From Actinomyces ruminis (lineage in GTDB: Bacteria; Actinomycetota; Actinomycetes; Actinomycetales; Actinomycetaceae), in assembly GCF_002154335.2 (NCBI RefSeq), contig NZ_MTPX02000019.1:62001-126000 (forward strand): 64,000 nucleotides of DNA. Reading direction: 5' to 3'. Shown piece after piece: positions 28,031-38,686 of the stretch. How positions within the stretch are numbered: the stretch's first letter is position 1; the number at the start of each line of letters is the position of its first letter. The translations under genes were made by a program, and so were the position numbers. A model generated the notes under the pieces. It was not told the origin of the DNA, ran no database searches, and saw only the letters and a list, made by a program, of their open reading frames with translations.

Positions 28031-28380
28031 GTTGCCGTGGGTTGATGGTATCGGCTCGTGGGCGCCCGCGTCCAATCCAGACCGCCACTGCCGACCGTGA
28101 GACCGCTCACCCACGCCACGCCTCGACAGGCGGCGTCCGATGCGCACCCCGCCCCCCGTCACGCCCCGATCGCAACACGGCCATCGCGTCCACCTTCCCG
28201 GTGTAAGCGCCTTACCCGTTACGATTGGGGCAGGTCACCTCTGGATTCCGCCCAGGCGCACACACACCACGGGCAGTCCCAGTATCGTGGCCGAATCAGG
28301 CCGCGTGCCGGGCGCCCGCCCGCCTCGCGGACGGCAGCGGAGGCGCCGCGGCCGCTGTGAAACACACGGGGAGGTAGTCC
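28031..28380 (+). other. Gene-free upstream region of the fhaA operon
   Basis: No convincing gene. A small palindrome GTAAGCGCCTTAC at 28203-28215 is followed by TACGAT at 28220, a possible -10 element. Near the start codon of fhaA a GGGGAGG ribosome site occurs at 28369. Confidence 0.35.
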
Positions 28381-29087
28381 ATGGGTCTCCTGGACAAGTT
28401 CGAGAAGGGCGTCGGCAGCGTCGCCAATCGGGCGATGTCCCGGTTCTCCGATGACGTCGAACCCATCGAGATCGCCTCGAAGCTGCGCGAGACGATGGAC
28501 AAGCGCGCCGCGTCCTTTGCGCGCGACCGTTCCGTGGTGCCCAACGTCTTCCGCATCCACCTGGCCCCAAGCGACGTAGAGCGCCTGAACACCTGGGGCA
28601 TGGACGAGATGGTGCGGCAAATGGAAGAGGTCGCCACCACCCACGCCGGCGAACAGGGCTACTCGTTCGTGGGACCGGTCGACGTCTCCTTCATCCCCGA
28701 CGAGGGCCTCACGCCCCCAACATCGAGATCGACTCCTCTACCCGCCGTGGTGCCGCCGCACCCGCGGCCGCCGCCACCGCCTCCCCCACTCATCCCATCT
28801 TGGACATCGACGGGCAGCGTTACCTGCTCACCGGCCCGGTCACTGTGATCGGCCGCGGCAGCGAGGCAGACATCATCGTCGACGACTCCGGTGTCTCCCG
28901 CCGTCACTTAGAGATCCGCCTCACCCAGGGGCATGCGATCGCCACCGACCTGGGCTCCACCAACGGCACCTTCGTGGAGGGCCATCGGGTCGACGCCGCC
29001 ACCCTCCTGGACGGCAACACACTCACCATCGGTCGCACCCGGATCATGTTCTGGGACGGCACCCAGGGCACAGGGGCCAACGGGTGA
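28381..29087 (+). CDS. fhaA: FhaA: DUF3662 and FHA domain protein (one frameshift)
   Basis: About 235 residues after restoring one C near 28713. The N-terminal DUF3662 domain begins MGLLDKFEKGVGSVANRAMS and the C-terminal FHA domain shows IGRGSEADIIVDDSGVSRRH and DLGSTNGTFVEG, the phosphothreonine-binding loops. A short proline/alanine linker lies between. In mycobacteria FhaA binds phosphorylated partners of PknB, including the MviN lipid II flippase. First gene of the block through pknB, in the conserved order. Confidence 0.9.
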
Positions 29088-29545
29088 GTGAGCTCGCGTT
29101 CACCGTCGCCCGGCTGGGTTACCTGGTCCTGCTGTGGGTGTTCGTGTTCTTCGTCGTACGCGTGCTGCGCCGCGACGTCGCCGACCTGTCTGCCACGCCG
29201 GCCCGTCGGCGGGGTCTGCGTCGGGACGCCGGCGCCGCATCCGGCCGCAACCGCGGCCCCACGCGCCTGGTTATCACCGAGGGGCCGCTGGCCGGCTCCA
29301 TGGTGCCCCTGACGCCCACCTCCATCACTATTGGACGCGACCAGAACTGCACGCTGGTGCTCAACGACTCCTACGCGTCCTCCCGACACGCCCGCGTGTT
29401 CCCCAAGGACGGCGCCTGGTGGCTGGAGGACCTGTCCTCCACCAACGGCACCACGCTGGCGGGGCGGCCCGTGTACGGTGCCGTTGAACTGCCCGTCGGA
29501 GTGCCGGTACGAATCGGCCAAACCACCTTGGAGCTGCGCCCATGA
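29084..29545 (+). CDS. fhaB: FhaB (FipA): membrane-anchored FHA domain protein
   Basis: A 153-residue protein with one N-terminal membrane helix (LGYLVLLWVFVFFVVRVL) and a cytoplasmic FHA domain (TIGRDQNCTLVLNDSYASSRH, LSSTNGTTLAG). FipA links kinase signalling to the divisome in mycobacteria. GTG start overlaps the fhaA stop, so they are translationally coupled. Confidence 0.9.
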   Translation: MSELAFTVARLGYLVLLWVFVFFVVRVLRRDVADLSATPARRRGLRRDAGAASGRNRGPTRLVITEGPLAGSMVPLTPTSITIGRDQNCTLVLNDSYASSRHARVFPKDGAWWLEDLSSTNGTTLAGRPVYGAVELPVGVPVRIGQTTLELRP

Positions 29546-30977
29546 CCATCTCCCTGCGCTATGCCGCCAGGAGTGACGTCGGGCTGGTCCGCGCCTCCAA
29601 TCAGGACTCCGGCTACGCCGGCCCGCACTTGATGCTCCTGTGCGACGGCATGGGCGGCCCCGCCGGCGGAGACATCGCCTCCGCCGTCGCGGTGGAACAC
29701 CTGGTGCCGCTGGACGCCGACTCCCACCAGGCCGGTGAGCTGCTCGACCTGCTGCGCGGCGCCGTCCAAGAGGCGCACGCCGACCTGGTCTCCCTGTCCG
29801 CCGACAACCCCGACCTGGCGGGACTGGGCACCACCTGCATCGCGATCATGCGCAGCGGCAACAAGCTCGCCATGGTGCATGTGGGTGACTCGCGCGCCTA
29901 CCTGCTGCGCAACGGCGAACTCACCCAGGTCACCACCGACCACACCTTCGTGGAGTACCTGGTGGAAACCGGCCGCCTGACGCGCGAGCAGGCACGCCGT
30001 CACCCACAGCGCTCCGTGTTGCTGCGCGTGCTCGGCGACGCCGAGGGCGACGTCCAACTGGACGAGTCCATCCGCGAGGCGGTGGCCGGCGACCGCTGGC
30101 TGCTGTGTTCCGATGGACTGAGCGGCCCGGTATCCGCCGAGACCATCGGCGAGGTGCTGGACACGGTCGATGACCCCGGCCAGGCGAGCGACCAGCTCAT
30201 CGACCTGGCTCTACGCGCCGGCGGCCCCGACAACGTCACCGTGGTGGTGTTCGACGTCGTCGAGAACGACCCCCAGCCGCAGACCGACACGCAGATCGTC
30301 GGCTCCGCCGCTAACCGCCGCGCCCGCCTGCGGCAGGCCGCCACCGGGGAGCAGCCCCCCATCTCCGCCGAGCCGACCGAGACGACCCAGGCGACGACGC
30401 CGGCCGCGAAGGCCGCCGCCCTACTGGCGGGCTTGGACTCCGACCCGGCACCCAGCAATACCACCGAGGAAGAGGCTGTCGCTGCCCAGGCACGTACCCA
30501 GCTTGCCCAGCGCCGCAAACGCCGGCTCCGCTCGACCATCGCCTCCCTGATCCTGGTGCTGGCCCTGCTCGGTGCGGGCGCGCTCGGCTACCAATGGACT
30601 CAGTCCCAGTACTACGTGACCACGCTGGACGACCGGGTCGTCATCTACCAGGCATCCCGCAGGAGATCGGGCCGATCTCCCTCAGCCACGTGGTCCAGAC
30701 CTATGACGAGCCCACCGTTGACGAACTGAATTCGCAGATTCTGGCCATCCTTGAGCGTACCGTGCAGCAGCCCTCGCTGGCCGCCGCCCGCCAGTACGTA
30801 CGCACCACGGTGATGAATAACCTGGTTCAGGAGCCGGCGGTCACCCCCACCCCGACGCCGACCCCGACACCGTCGGCCACGCCGGCGCCCACCGCCGCCC
30901 CCAGCCGGAGCGCCGGCTCCTCCTCCACCCGCGCCCGAGGCCCCGCCACACCGGGGCCATGGGAGTCGACCACATGA
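29542..30977 (+). CDS. pstP: PP2C-family serine/threonine phosphatase PstP (one frameshift)
   Basis: About 478 residues after restoring a G near 30652. The catalytic domain has the PP2C metal motifs: SDVGLVRASNQDS, LCDGMGGPAGG, VGDSRAYLL, CSDGLSG and GGPDNVTVVVF. A single membrane helix (LILVLALLGAGALGYQW) follows at about 335-355 and the rest is extracellular, ending in a Thr-Pro repeat tail. It reverses the action of PknA and PknB. ATG 29542 overlaps the fhaB stop. Confidence 0.92.
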
Positions 30978-32509
30978 CCTCCCCCGCCCGCCCCGCATCG
31001 GTTCCGGCCTCGGCGCCGCCACGCCGCACGGGTCGTTGGGCCGAGGCCGGCCTGCTGCTGATCGCGCTGGTCATCGGCCTGGCGGCCTTCGTGCTGACGG
31101 CCCTCAATCGCACCGGCGCATCACCCGCCCAGTCACTGCGGCTGGCGGCGGCCCTGGCCGCGGTGTGCCTGGTGGTGCACCTGTGGGTGCGGCGCACCGC
31201 GCCTTGGGCAGACCCGGTGCTGCTGCCGACGGCGGTCGCCCTCAACGGCATCGGCCTGGCCATGATTCACCGGCTGGACCTGTCCTATGAGCGCACCGGG
31301 CAGGTCCACGACTACGGCACCAAGCAGGCGGTGTGGACCGCCTTGGGCGTGGTCCTGTTCTGCCTGGTGCTGCTGATCCGCGACCACCGGCTGCTGCGCC
31401 GCTGGGACCACTGGGCCATGTGGGGCGGCCTGGGCTTCCTGGTGCTGCCGTTCGTGCCCGGGCTGGGCACCGAGGTCAATGGCGCCCGCATCTGGATCCA
31501 CCTGGGGCCGATGTCCTTCCAGCCGGCGGAGCTGACCAAGGTGCTGCTGGCGATCTTCTTTGCCTCCTACCTGGTTTCCAACCGGGACAACCTGGCCCTG
31601 GCGGGCCGGCGGGTGCTGGGACTGAACCTGCCGCGCGCCCGGCACCTGGCGCCCCTGCTGGTGGTGTGGGGCGTGAGCATCCTGGTGCTGGTGCTGCAGC
31701 GGGACCTGGGCTCCTCGGTACTGCTGTTCGGGCTGTTCGTGGTCACCCTGTACGTGGCCACCGACCGGCCCAGCTGGCTGGTGATCGGTGCCGCCCTGTT
31801 CCTGCCCGCCGCCTGGTTCGCCGCCACCCACCTGGCCCACGTGCAGCAGCGCATCACCGCCTGGCTGCACGCCATGGACCCGTCCGTGTACGAGATGCCG
31901 GGAGGCTCCTGGCAGCTGGTGACCGGCCTGTTCGGCATGGCCTACGGCGGGCTAATGGGCACCGGCTGGGGCGAGGGCTATCCGAACCTGACCACCTTCG
32001 CCAATTCCGACTTCATCGTCGCCTCCCTCGGCGAGGAACTGGGCCTGACGGGCACGCTCGCCGTCCTCATGCTCTACCTGATCCTGGTGCAGCGGGGGCT
32101 GCGCACCGCCCTGGCCCTGCGAGACGGCTTCGGCAAGCTGCTGGCTACCGCCCTGTCCTTCACCATCGCCCTGCAGGTGTTTGTGGTGGTCGGCGGGGTC
32201 ACCCGGCTGATCCCGCTGACGGGCCTGACCACCCCATTCCTCGCCTACGGCGGCTCCTCGCTTATCGCCAACTGGATCATCCTGGCGCTATTGGTGCGCC
32301 TGTCCGATGCCGCCCGCCGCCCCGCCGCGGCCGCTCCCCGCATCATCGACACCGCCGACCTGCCCACCTCCCTGCGCAAGCAGGTACAGGACGCCGACGA
32401 CGCGCCTGCCCCGGCATCCCCCGAGCCGACGGCCGCCCCGGCCCCGCAGCGGACCGACGCGACCCGCCCGCCTTCGCCCCCGCCCTCCCACACACGCAGA
32501 GGGAGACGC
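30974..32509 (+). CDS. rodA: RodA/FtsW/SpoVE-family peptidoglycan glycosyltransferase
   Basis: SEDS-family polymerase of peptidoglycan, about 512 residues with ten membrane helices. Family marks include GARIWIHLGPMSFQPAELTK, the catalytic-site region DLGSSVLLFGLF and YGGSSLIANW. ATG at 30974 overlaps the pstP stop. The predicted frame has no stop codon and continues straight into pbpA; its last 60 residues are Ala/Pro-rich. Since a ribosome site and ATG for pbpA and an overlapping TGA (32511) exist in a different frame, the fusion may be caused by two missing bases in the tail. Confidence 0.85.
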
Positions 32510-34003
32510 ATGAACCGGCAGATCCGCCAAGTCACCGCACTGGTGCTCATCATGGTGCTGGCCCTAGCAGCCTCCCTGACCAGCGTGCAGGGGTTGAACC
32601 GGCCGGCTCTGTGGGAGTCCTCCTCCCAGCAGGGCACCCTGACCACGGACTCGCGCAACTCCCGCATGGTCTACGCCCAATTCGGCACCGACCGGGGCCA
32701 AATCCTGGCCGGCAACACCGTGATCGCCGACTCCGAGGCCTCCGACGACGCCTACACCTACCAACGCACCTACCCGGGTGGGGAGCTGTACGCCCCCGTC
32801 ACCGGCTATTTCTCCACCGCCTTCTCCTCCATGACCGGTCTGGAGCTGGCCGCGAACTCCGTGCTCAACGGGGAGGACCCCTCCCTGTTCTCCAGCCGCA
32901 TCAAGTCCCTGGTCACCGGAGAAACCCAGAAGGGCGGCGCCATCAAGCTGACCATCGATCCGCAGGTGCAGCAGGCCGCTTGGGACGCGCTCGGCGGCCG
33001 CAGCGGCAGTGTCGTCGCCCTGGACCCGTCCACCGGTGCGATCCTGGCGATGGTCTCCTCCCCCTCCTACGACCCCAACCTGCTCGCCTCCCACGACGCC
33101 GCCACCGCGCAGTCCGCTTGGGACACACTCAGTGAGGATGCCACCAAACCTCTGGTCAACCGGGCCATTGGCGGGGACCTGTACCCGCCGGGCTCCACCT
33201 TCAAAATCCTGACCATGGCCGCCGCCCTGCGCACCGGTACGGCCGACGCGTCCACCGAGGTGTCCGCCCCGGATACGCTCACCCTGCCGGGCACCAACCA
33301 CGCGCTGTCCAACTACGCCGGCGAGTCCTGCGGCAATGGCACGGTGACGCTCGCCTATGCCTTCGCCGAGTCCTGCAACACGCCCTTCGCCCAGTTGGCC
33401 ATGGATGTGGGCGACGACGAACTCGCCACCGAGGCCGCCAACTGGGGCTTCGAGGAGGACCTGGAGATCCCCCTGACGGTCACCCCGTCCACCTACCCGG
33501 CCAATGACTCACAGGCACAGACCGCCATGGCCGGCATCGGGCAGGCCTCCGTGCGGGTCACGCCGCTGATGATGGCGATGGTCGCCGCCACCATCGCCAA
33601 CGACGGCGAGCAGATGACCCCCTACCTGATCGCCCAAACACTCGACTCCGACCTGTCGGTCGTGTCTACCGCCACCCCGAAGGTGGCCCGTACGCCGATC
33701 GACTCCTCCACGGCCCAGGCCTTGTCCGAGCTGATGCAGCAGGCGGTCACCGACGGCACCGGCACCACCGCGCAGGTCGCCGGGGTGACGGTGGCCGGCA
33801 AGACCGGCACCGCCGAGACGGGCTCGGCCGAGGGCGGCCCGGTCACCTGGTTCGTCGGCTTCGCCGGCACGGACATCGCCAAGCCCACCATCGCCGTCGC
33901 CGTCGTGCTCGACGGCGGTGAGCAGACCGCCACCACCGGCACCGGCGGTTCGGTCGCCGGCCCGATCGCCGCCTCCGTGATCGACGCGGCGGTGGACCAG
34001 TGA
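32510..34003 (+). CDS. pbpA: Penicillin-binding protein 2 (PbpA), class B transpeptidase
   Basis: A 497-residue class B PBP with a short cytoplasmic N-terminus, one membrane helix (VTALVLIMVLALAASLT), a dimerisation module and a transpeptidase domain. Motifs are SXXK in PPGSTFKIL, SXN in SCN (AFAESCNTPFAQLA), and KTG in AGKTGTAE. It works with RodA. ATG 32510 has GGGAG upstream. In this assembly it is in frame with rodA, but I annotate it separately. Confidence 0.9.
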   Translation: MNRQIRQVTALVLIMVLALAASLTSVQGLNRPALWESSSQQGTLTTDSRNSRMVYAQFGTDRGQILAGNTVIADSEASDDAYTYQRTYPGGELYAPVTGYFSTAFSSMTGLELAANSVLNGEDPSLFSSRIKSLVTGETQKGGAIKLTIDPQVQQAAWDALGGRSGSVVALDPSTGAILAMVSSPSYDPNLLASHDAATAQSAWDTLSEDATKPLVNRAIGGDLYPPGSTFKILTMAAALRTGTADASTEVSAPDTLTLPGTNHALSNYAGESCGNGTVTLAYAFAESCNTPFAQLAMDVGDDELATEAANWGFEEDLEIPLTVTPSTYPANDSQAQTAMAGIGQASVRVTPLMMAMVAATIANDGEQMTPYLIAQTLDSDLSVVSTATPKVARTPIDSSTAQALSELMQQAVTDGTGTTAQVAGVTVAGKTGTAETGSAEGGPVTWFVGFAGTDIAKPTIAVAVVLDGGEQTATTGTGGSVAGPIAASVIDAAVDQ

Positions 34004-35271
34004 AACCTGAGCCCGGCCTAGAACTGCAGGGCCGCTACCAGTTGGTTGAGCGCATCGCCCTGGGCGGCATGGGCGAGGTGTGGCGCGCCACCGACCTACG
34101 GTCCGGCCGGGCGGTGGCCGCGAAGATCCTGCGCCCGGAGTTGGCCGGGGATGAGATCTTCCTGTCCCGCCTGCGCGCCGAGGCGACCAACTCCCGCGGC
34201 CTGCGCCACCCGAACCTGGCGATGGTGCTGGACTCCGGGGAGCGGCACGGTTCCGGCTGGATTGTCATGGAGCTGGTGCAGGGGCGCGCGCTGTCGGACA
34301 TTCTCGCCGAGCGACGCACCATGGAGCCGGGGGAGATTCTGCCGATCCTGGCGCAGGTCGCCCGCGCCCTACAGGTGGTGCACGACTCCGGCGTGGTGCA
34401 CCGCGACGTCAAGCCCTCCAACATCCTGATCAACCGGGAGGGGCTGGCCAAGCTCACCGACTTCGGCATCTCCATGGGTGTTAACCAGCGCCCCATGACG
34501 GCCACCGGCATGGTGATGGGCACCGCCCAGTACCTGGCACCCGAGCAGGCCATGGGCAATATGGCCACCCCCTCCGGGGACCTGTACGCGCTGGGGGTGA
34601 TCGCCTACGAGGCCCTGGCCGGACACCGCCCCTTCACCGGTTCCACCCAGGTGGACATCGCCTTCGCCCACGTAAACCAGCCGGTGCCACCCCTGCCCGA
34701 CCACCTGCCGGCAGAGGTGCGCGCGGTGGTGATGGAGCTGCTGGCCAAGAAGCCGGCGGATCGCCCCCGTTCGGCCCGTGAACTAGCCCGCCGCCTGGAC
34801 CGGATCGTGGTCAACCTCCCCAAGGAGTCCTGGGACCCGCGCGAGGCACCCGCCTGGACCGCCACCGGCCGCACGCCCGCAACGGTTGCGACGAACCGTG
34901 ATTCCCGGGCGCCGGGAGCCGCCGAGACCACCTCAGCGGGAGCTGCCACGGTTGCCGCCCGCACCCACCCGGCGGCACCGCCGGGCGCCACCGCATCCAC
35001 CCCACCCCACACCGCCGACACCCGCACCATCCCGGCCGTGGACCACACCCGCACCGCCGTTGTCGGCGCCTCAAGTCCGGCGACGCCGTCGACCCGGCAC
35101 GCCTCGGGCCGCGAGCGCTTCGGGCTGCCGGCCGGCACGATCCGTATCGTGGTCACCATCCTGATCCTGCTCATGCTGCTGGCGGCGGCGGGTACCCTTG
35201 CTTCAGCGCACTCGGGCGTCTCCCGCGATCATGCGGTCGTGTCCCCCACCTCTTCGAAGGAGGCAATGTGA
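34000..35271 (+). CDS. pknA: Serine/threonine protein kinase PknA
   Basis: A 423-residue kinase starting with GTG overlapping pbpA. Kinase motifs: glycine loop ALGGMGEV, lysine in AAKILRPE, HRDVKPSNIL, DFGI and the APEQ segment. A long Thr/Ala/Pro linker precedes one membrane helix (TIRIVVTILILLMLLAAAG) and a short outside tail without PASTA domains. That tail is typical of PknA. Controls cell shape and division with PknB. Confidence 0.92.
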   Translation: MKPEPGLELQGRYQLVERIALGGMGEVWRATDLRSGRAVAAKILRPELAGDEIFLSRLRAEATNSRGLRHPNLAMVLDSGERHGSGWIVMELVQGRALSDILAERRTMEPGEILPILAQVARALQVVHDSGVVHRDVKPSNILINREGLAKLTDFGISMGVNQRPMTATGMVMGTAQYLAPEQAMGNMATPSGDLYALGVIAYEALAGHRPFTGSTQVDIAFAHVNQPVPPLPDHLPAEVRAVVMELLAKKPADRPRSARELARRLDRIVVNLPKESWDPREAPAWTATGRTPATVATNRDSRAPGAAETTSAGAATVAARTHPAAPPGATASTPPHTADTRTIPAVDHTRTAVVGASSPATPSTRHASGRERFGLPAGTIRIVVTILILLMLLAAAGTLASAHSGVSRDHAVVSPTSSKEAM

Positions 35272-37094
35272 CGATTCAGTCCCCTCAGCAGATGCTTGCC
35301 GGCCGCTATGAGTTACGTGAGCTCATTGGCCGCGGCGGCATGGCCGAGGTCCACCTCGGCTATGACACACGCCTGAGCCGAATCGTCGCCATCAAGCTGC
35401 TGCGCTCGGACATTGCCGGCGACCCGACCTTCCAGGCGCGGTTCCGCCGAGAGGCGACGTCGGCGGCCGCACTGAACCACCCGTCGATCGTGGCGGTGTA
35501 CGACTCCGGCGAGGAAGAGCTGACCCAGCCGGACGGCACCCGCCGCATCGTCCCCTTCATCGTCATGGAGTACGTCGAGGGACACACGGTGCGCGAATTG
35601 CTGGGCGAGGGCGAGGCCGTCCCCATCTCCGAGGCCGTGGAGATCACCACCGGCGTGCTGGACGCCCTGGAGTACTCCCACCGGGCCGGCATCGTGCACC
35701 GCGACATCAAGCCCGGCAACATCATGCTGACCCAGGCCGGCGCCGTGAAGGTCATGGACTTCGGCATTGCGCGCGCGGTGGAGGACTCCGCCGCCACCGT
35801 CACCCAGACGCACGCCGTGGTCGGCACCGCCCAATACCTGTCCCCCGAGCAGGCGCGCGGCGAGGTAGTCGACGCCCGCAGCGACCTGTACTCCACCGGC
35901 TGCCTGCTGTATGAACTGCTGACCGGCCAGCCGCCCTTCACCGGCGACTCCGCGGTAGCCATCGCCTACCAGCATGTGCGGGAGATCCCCAAGCCGCCGT
36001 CGTCGATCGCGGCGGACATCCCCGACTCCCTGGATCGGGTGGTGCTCAAGGCGCTGGCCAAGAACCGGGACGACCGCTATCAGGACGCCGCCCACATGCG
36101 GGCGGACCTGCTGGCGGCGGCGCGCGGCTTGGATGTCGCCGCACCCGCCACCGACACCTGGGCGGCCACCACCGTGCTCGCCCCGGAGGCCGAGTCCGCC
36201 GCGGCGTCCCCCTCCCCGCAGGAGCAGCCGCCCGCGGAAGCAGAGGAGCAGCCGCGCCGCCGCTGGTGGGTGTGGGCGCTGGTGCTGGTGGCCCTGATCA
36301 CCCTGGGCACGCTGCTGGGCCTGTACGCCGCCGGGGTTCTGGGTAACGGCGACTCCACGCCGACGTCGACGCCGTCGCCGACCGCGGTGGCCGTGCCGGA
36401 GGTGTCCGGGATGAGCGAGGCCGAGGCGCGATCCGCCCTGGAGGGCCTGGGCCTGGTCTATGCCAAGGGCGATGACGTCAACTCCGACACGATTGACGCG
36501 GGCCTGGCGGTTTCCACTGACCCGGGCGAAGGCACCTCCGTGCTGCTGGGGTCGACGGTCACCGTGCACTTCTCCTCCGGATCGGCCATGGTGGACGTAC
36601 CCGACGTGACCGGCAAGTCCCAGGCCGACGCCCGCACCGCCATCACCGATGCCGGCCTGAGCGTCGGCGACGTGACCACCGAGGACTCCACCGACGTCGC
36701 CTCGGGCTCGGTCATCCGCACCGACCCGCTGGCCGGCACCTCGGTGGAGCGCGGCTCAACGGTTTCCCTGGTGATCTCGTCCGGAAAGACCACGGTACCC
36801 AACGTTATCGGCATGACCCAGGAGGAGGCGCAGTCCGCGATCACGGCGGCGGGCCTGAACTACAACAGCTCCACGGTGGAGGCGACCACTGACGACGAGA
36901 GCAAGGACGGCCAGTACCTGGTCACCGCCGTGGACCCGAGTGAGGAATCATCCATAGACACCGGCGAGTCGGTGACGCTGACCATCACGCACTACACCTA
37001 TGAGGCACCAGCCACCACCGAGCCCACATCGCAGCCCACCTCGGCGCAGAGCCTGGGACCGATCGGCGACGGCGATGGTGAAGGCGAGGAATAA
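35268..37094 (+). CDS. pknB: Serine/threonine protein kinase PknB with three PASTA domains
   Basis: A 608-residue kinase: cytoplasmic kinase domain (LIGRGGMAEVHLG, VAIKLLR, HRDIKPGNIM, DFGIAR), one membrane helix (WWVWALVLVALITLGTLLGLYA) and three extracellular PASTA domains beginning VAVPEVSGMSEAEARSAL, MVDVPDVTGKSQADART and TVPNVIGMTQEEAQSAI. PASTA domains sense muropeptides or lipid II. The usual count is four, so this one has one fewer. GTG start overlaps pknA. No clear terminator follows in the 85 bp to the next convergent gene. Confidence 0.93.
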   Translation: MTIQSPQQMLAGRYELRELIGRGGMAEVHLGYDTRLSRIVAIKLLRSDIAGDPTFQARFRREATSAAALNHPSIVAVYDSGEEELTQPDGTRRIVPFIVMEYVEGHTVRELLGEGEAVPISEAVEITTGVLDALEYSHRAGIVHRDIKPGNIMLTQAGAVKVMDFGIARAVEDSAATVTQTHAVVGTAQYLSPEQARGEVVDARSDLYSTGCLLYELLTGQPPFTGDSAVAIAYQHVREIPKPPSSIAADIPDSLDRVVLKALAKNRDDRYQDAAHMRADLLAAARGLDVAAPATDTWAATTVLAPEAESAAASPSPQEQPPAEAEEQPRRRWWVWALVLVALITLGTLLGLYAAGVLGNGDSTPTSTPSPTAVAVPEVSGMSEAEARSALEGLGLVYAKGDDVNSDTIDAGLAVSTDPGEGTSVLLGSTVTVHFSSGSAMVDVPDVTGKSQADARTAITDAGLSVGDVTTEDSTDVASGSVIRTDPLAGTSVERGSTVSLVISSGKTTVPNVIGMTQEEAQSAITAAGLNYNSSTVEATTDDESKDGQYLVTAVDPSEESSIDTGESVTLTITHYTYEAPATTEPTSQPTSAQSLGPIGDGDGEGEE

Positions 37095-37179
37095 AGGACC
37101 GCTCCCGGTTTGAGGGTCGGTAGGCAGCGCCCACTGGTGCAAGTACGCGACGCCACACCGGCTCGCCTGCGCCGATGGC

Positions 37180-37335
37180 CTAGACGGTCGCCTCGCCCGA
37201 CAGGTTCCAGACCTCGTTGGCCCAGGGGAAGACGATCTCGAACAGGAACAGCACCACGGCCGCCGCGAGAATGAGCGCCTCGAATGCGCGCAGCCACGCG
37301 GGTCCGGGCAGGTGGCGCCAAATCCATCCGTACAT
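37180..37335 (-). CDS. Small membrane protein downstream of the sortase
   Basis: A 51-residue protein with one hydrophobic helix (LILAAAVVLFLFEIVFPWA) starting MYGWIWRHLPGP. The ATG overlaps the sortase stop (TGATG), so it is coupled to it. This arrangement is conserved among Actinobacteria close to the pknB block, but its role is unknown to me. Confidence 0.7.
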   Translation of the reverse strand: MYGWIWRHLPGPAWLRAFEALILAAAVVLFLFEIVFPWANEVWNLSGEATV

Positions 37336-38091
37336 CAGTTGACCCCCTCGTCGTTCAGCACGGAGGCCGGGCGGCCCTCGGAGCGTTCCATCCAATACTC
37401 GAATTTGGCATGGGTGATCCAGCGGTGATCGTTACCCCACTCACCGACGGTCAGGGAGTGGCAGGTGGTCATGGTCAACATGCGCTCGGTGGGGGTCTCA
37501 CCCGGATGTCCGGGCACCGGTGCGATGACGTCCACATCGGTAGGCTCGACGATCTCGTGGCTGGTGACCGTGTATACGTACCAGGTGTCCTTGGTGGCGA
37601 CGATGATCTCGTCGCCCTCCTCCAGCAGATCGATGCGGCGGAAGGAATTGCCGTTGGTACGGCGATGGCCGGCGATGGCGAAGTTGCCGACGGCGCCCAG
37701 CTGCTGGGTGTCGGGGTAGTGACCGGCGGCGGCCTGGTCGAGCACGTCGGCACCGATGCCTCCAGGATCGGCATGTTGTTGTTGGTGATGCCGTACCACT
37801 TGGGGACGACCAGCATGCCGATCACCTCCCGTAGCCGACCGGGGACACCTCGGGCGGGTCGTCGTAGTGCTTGGTGCCCTCCACATTCGGGGACTCGACC
37901 TGGGTCTGGGTGAAGTCGGCGGCGACGGCGTCGGCCTTCGCGGTGGCGTCCAGGCCGGTCCACCACAGCTGCCACACCAGGAACAGGGCGACCACCACGC
38001 CGGCCGTGATCAGCAACTCCCCGAGCCCGAACAGGACCGAGTCGACCACGCGCCGTCGTCCCCGGCCGGGCTGCCTGCGCCTCGCCGTCAT
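37335..38091 (-). CDS. Class E sortase (two frameshifts)
   Basis: About 252 residues after restoring G residues near 37823 and 37758. A basic N-terminus and one membrane helix (LITAGVVVALFLVWQLWW) precede the sortase beta barrel. The catalytic histidine is in AIAGHRR, the cysteine in LTMTTCHSL, and an arginine near EYWMERSEG. Class E sortases anchor proteins with LAXTG-like signals, often in high-GC Gram-positive bacteria. Linked to the small membrane gene that follows. Confidence 0.85.
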
Positions 38092-38100
38092 GATGCTCCG

Positions 38101-38573
38101 TTACTTCCAGCGCAGCAGGCCGAGGAAGCCGACCAGCATGATGCGAAGCCGAGGTACAGGTTGCCGTTCACCAGCCAGTCGCTGGCGTGGTTCTCCACGA
38201 AGTACGGCAGCGGGTAGGCGCCCTTGAACAGGTAGGTGATCACTACCCAGAGCAGACCCACCACCAGGAACGTGACCATCACCGGCGCGTACCAGCGGGG
38301 CGAACCCGTCTCCTTTACCTTCCGGGGCACGCGGGAGACCCGGTTGGCGGCGGCGCGGGACTCCTCCATGCGGGCCCGCTCCGCGGCGGCGCGCTTGGCC
38401 GGGTTGCCGGAACGTTCCGGGCGGGGCTGCCTGGCGTCGCCTCCCTTGTCCCGCGACTTGGCCTTCGGCCTGGACTTTACTTTGGTTTTGGCCCTGGTCT
38501 CGGCGGCCGTCTTCCCGGCTCCCTGGTCCGTATCGTCCTGCGTCTGCGCCACGCGCGTCTCCTCACTGGGCAC
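38101..38573 (-). CDS. crgA: CrgA-like cell division protein (one frameshift)
   Basis: About 157 residues after restoring one base near 38142. A charged N-terminal half rich in Lys/Arg/Glu is followed by two membrane helices (PVMVTFLVVGLLWVVITYLF and the terminal IMLVGFLGLLRWK). The family stretch SPRWYAPVM marks the CrgA domain. CrgA contacts FtsZ, FtsQ, FtsI and RodA-type proteins at the septum in mycobacteria and Streptomyces, and the gene is near pknB and oriC there too. The N-terminal tail is longer than usual. Confidence 0.85.
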
Positions 38574-38686
38574 CGGGCCACGACGGCGGCCCGCGACTTC
38601 AAAGCTTGCTGAGCCCTAGCCTAAGCGATTGCCGGCCGCCCGCCGGTTGATCCGCCGGGCGGGCGGACGCCGATCGGCCGCGCACC

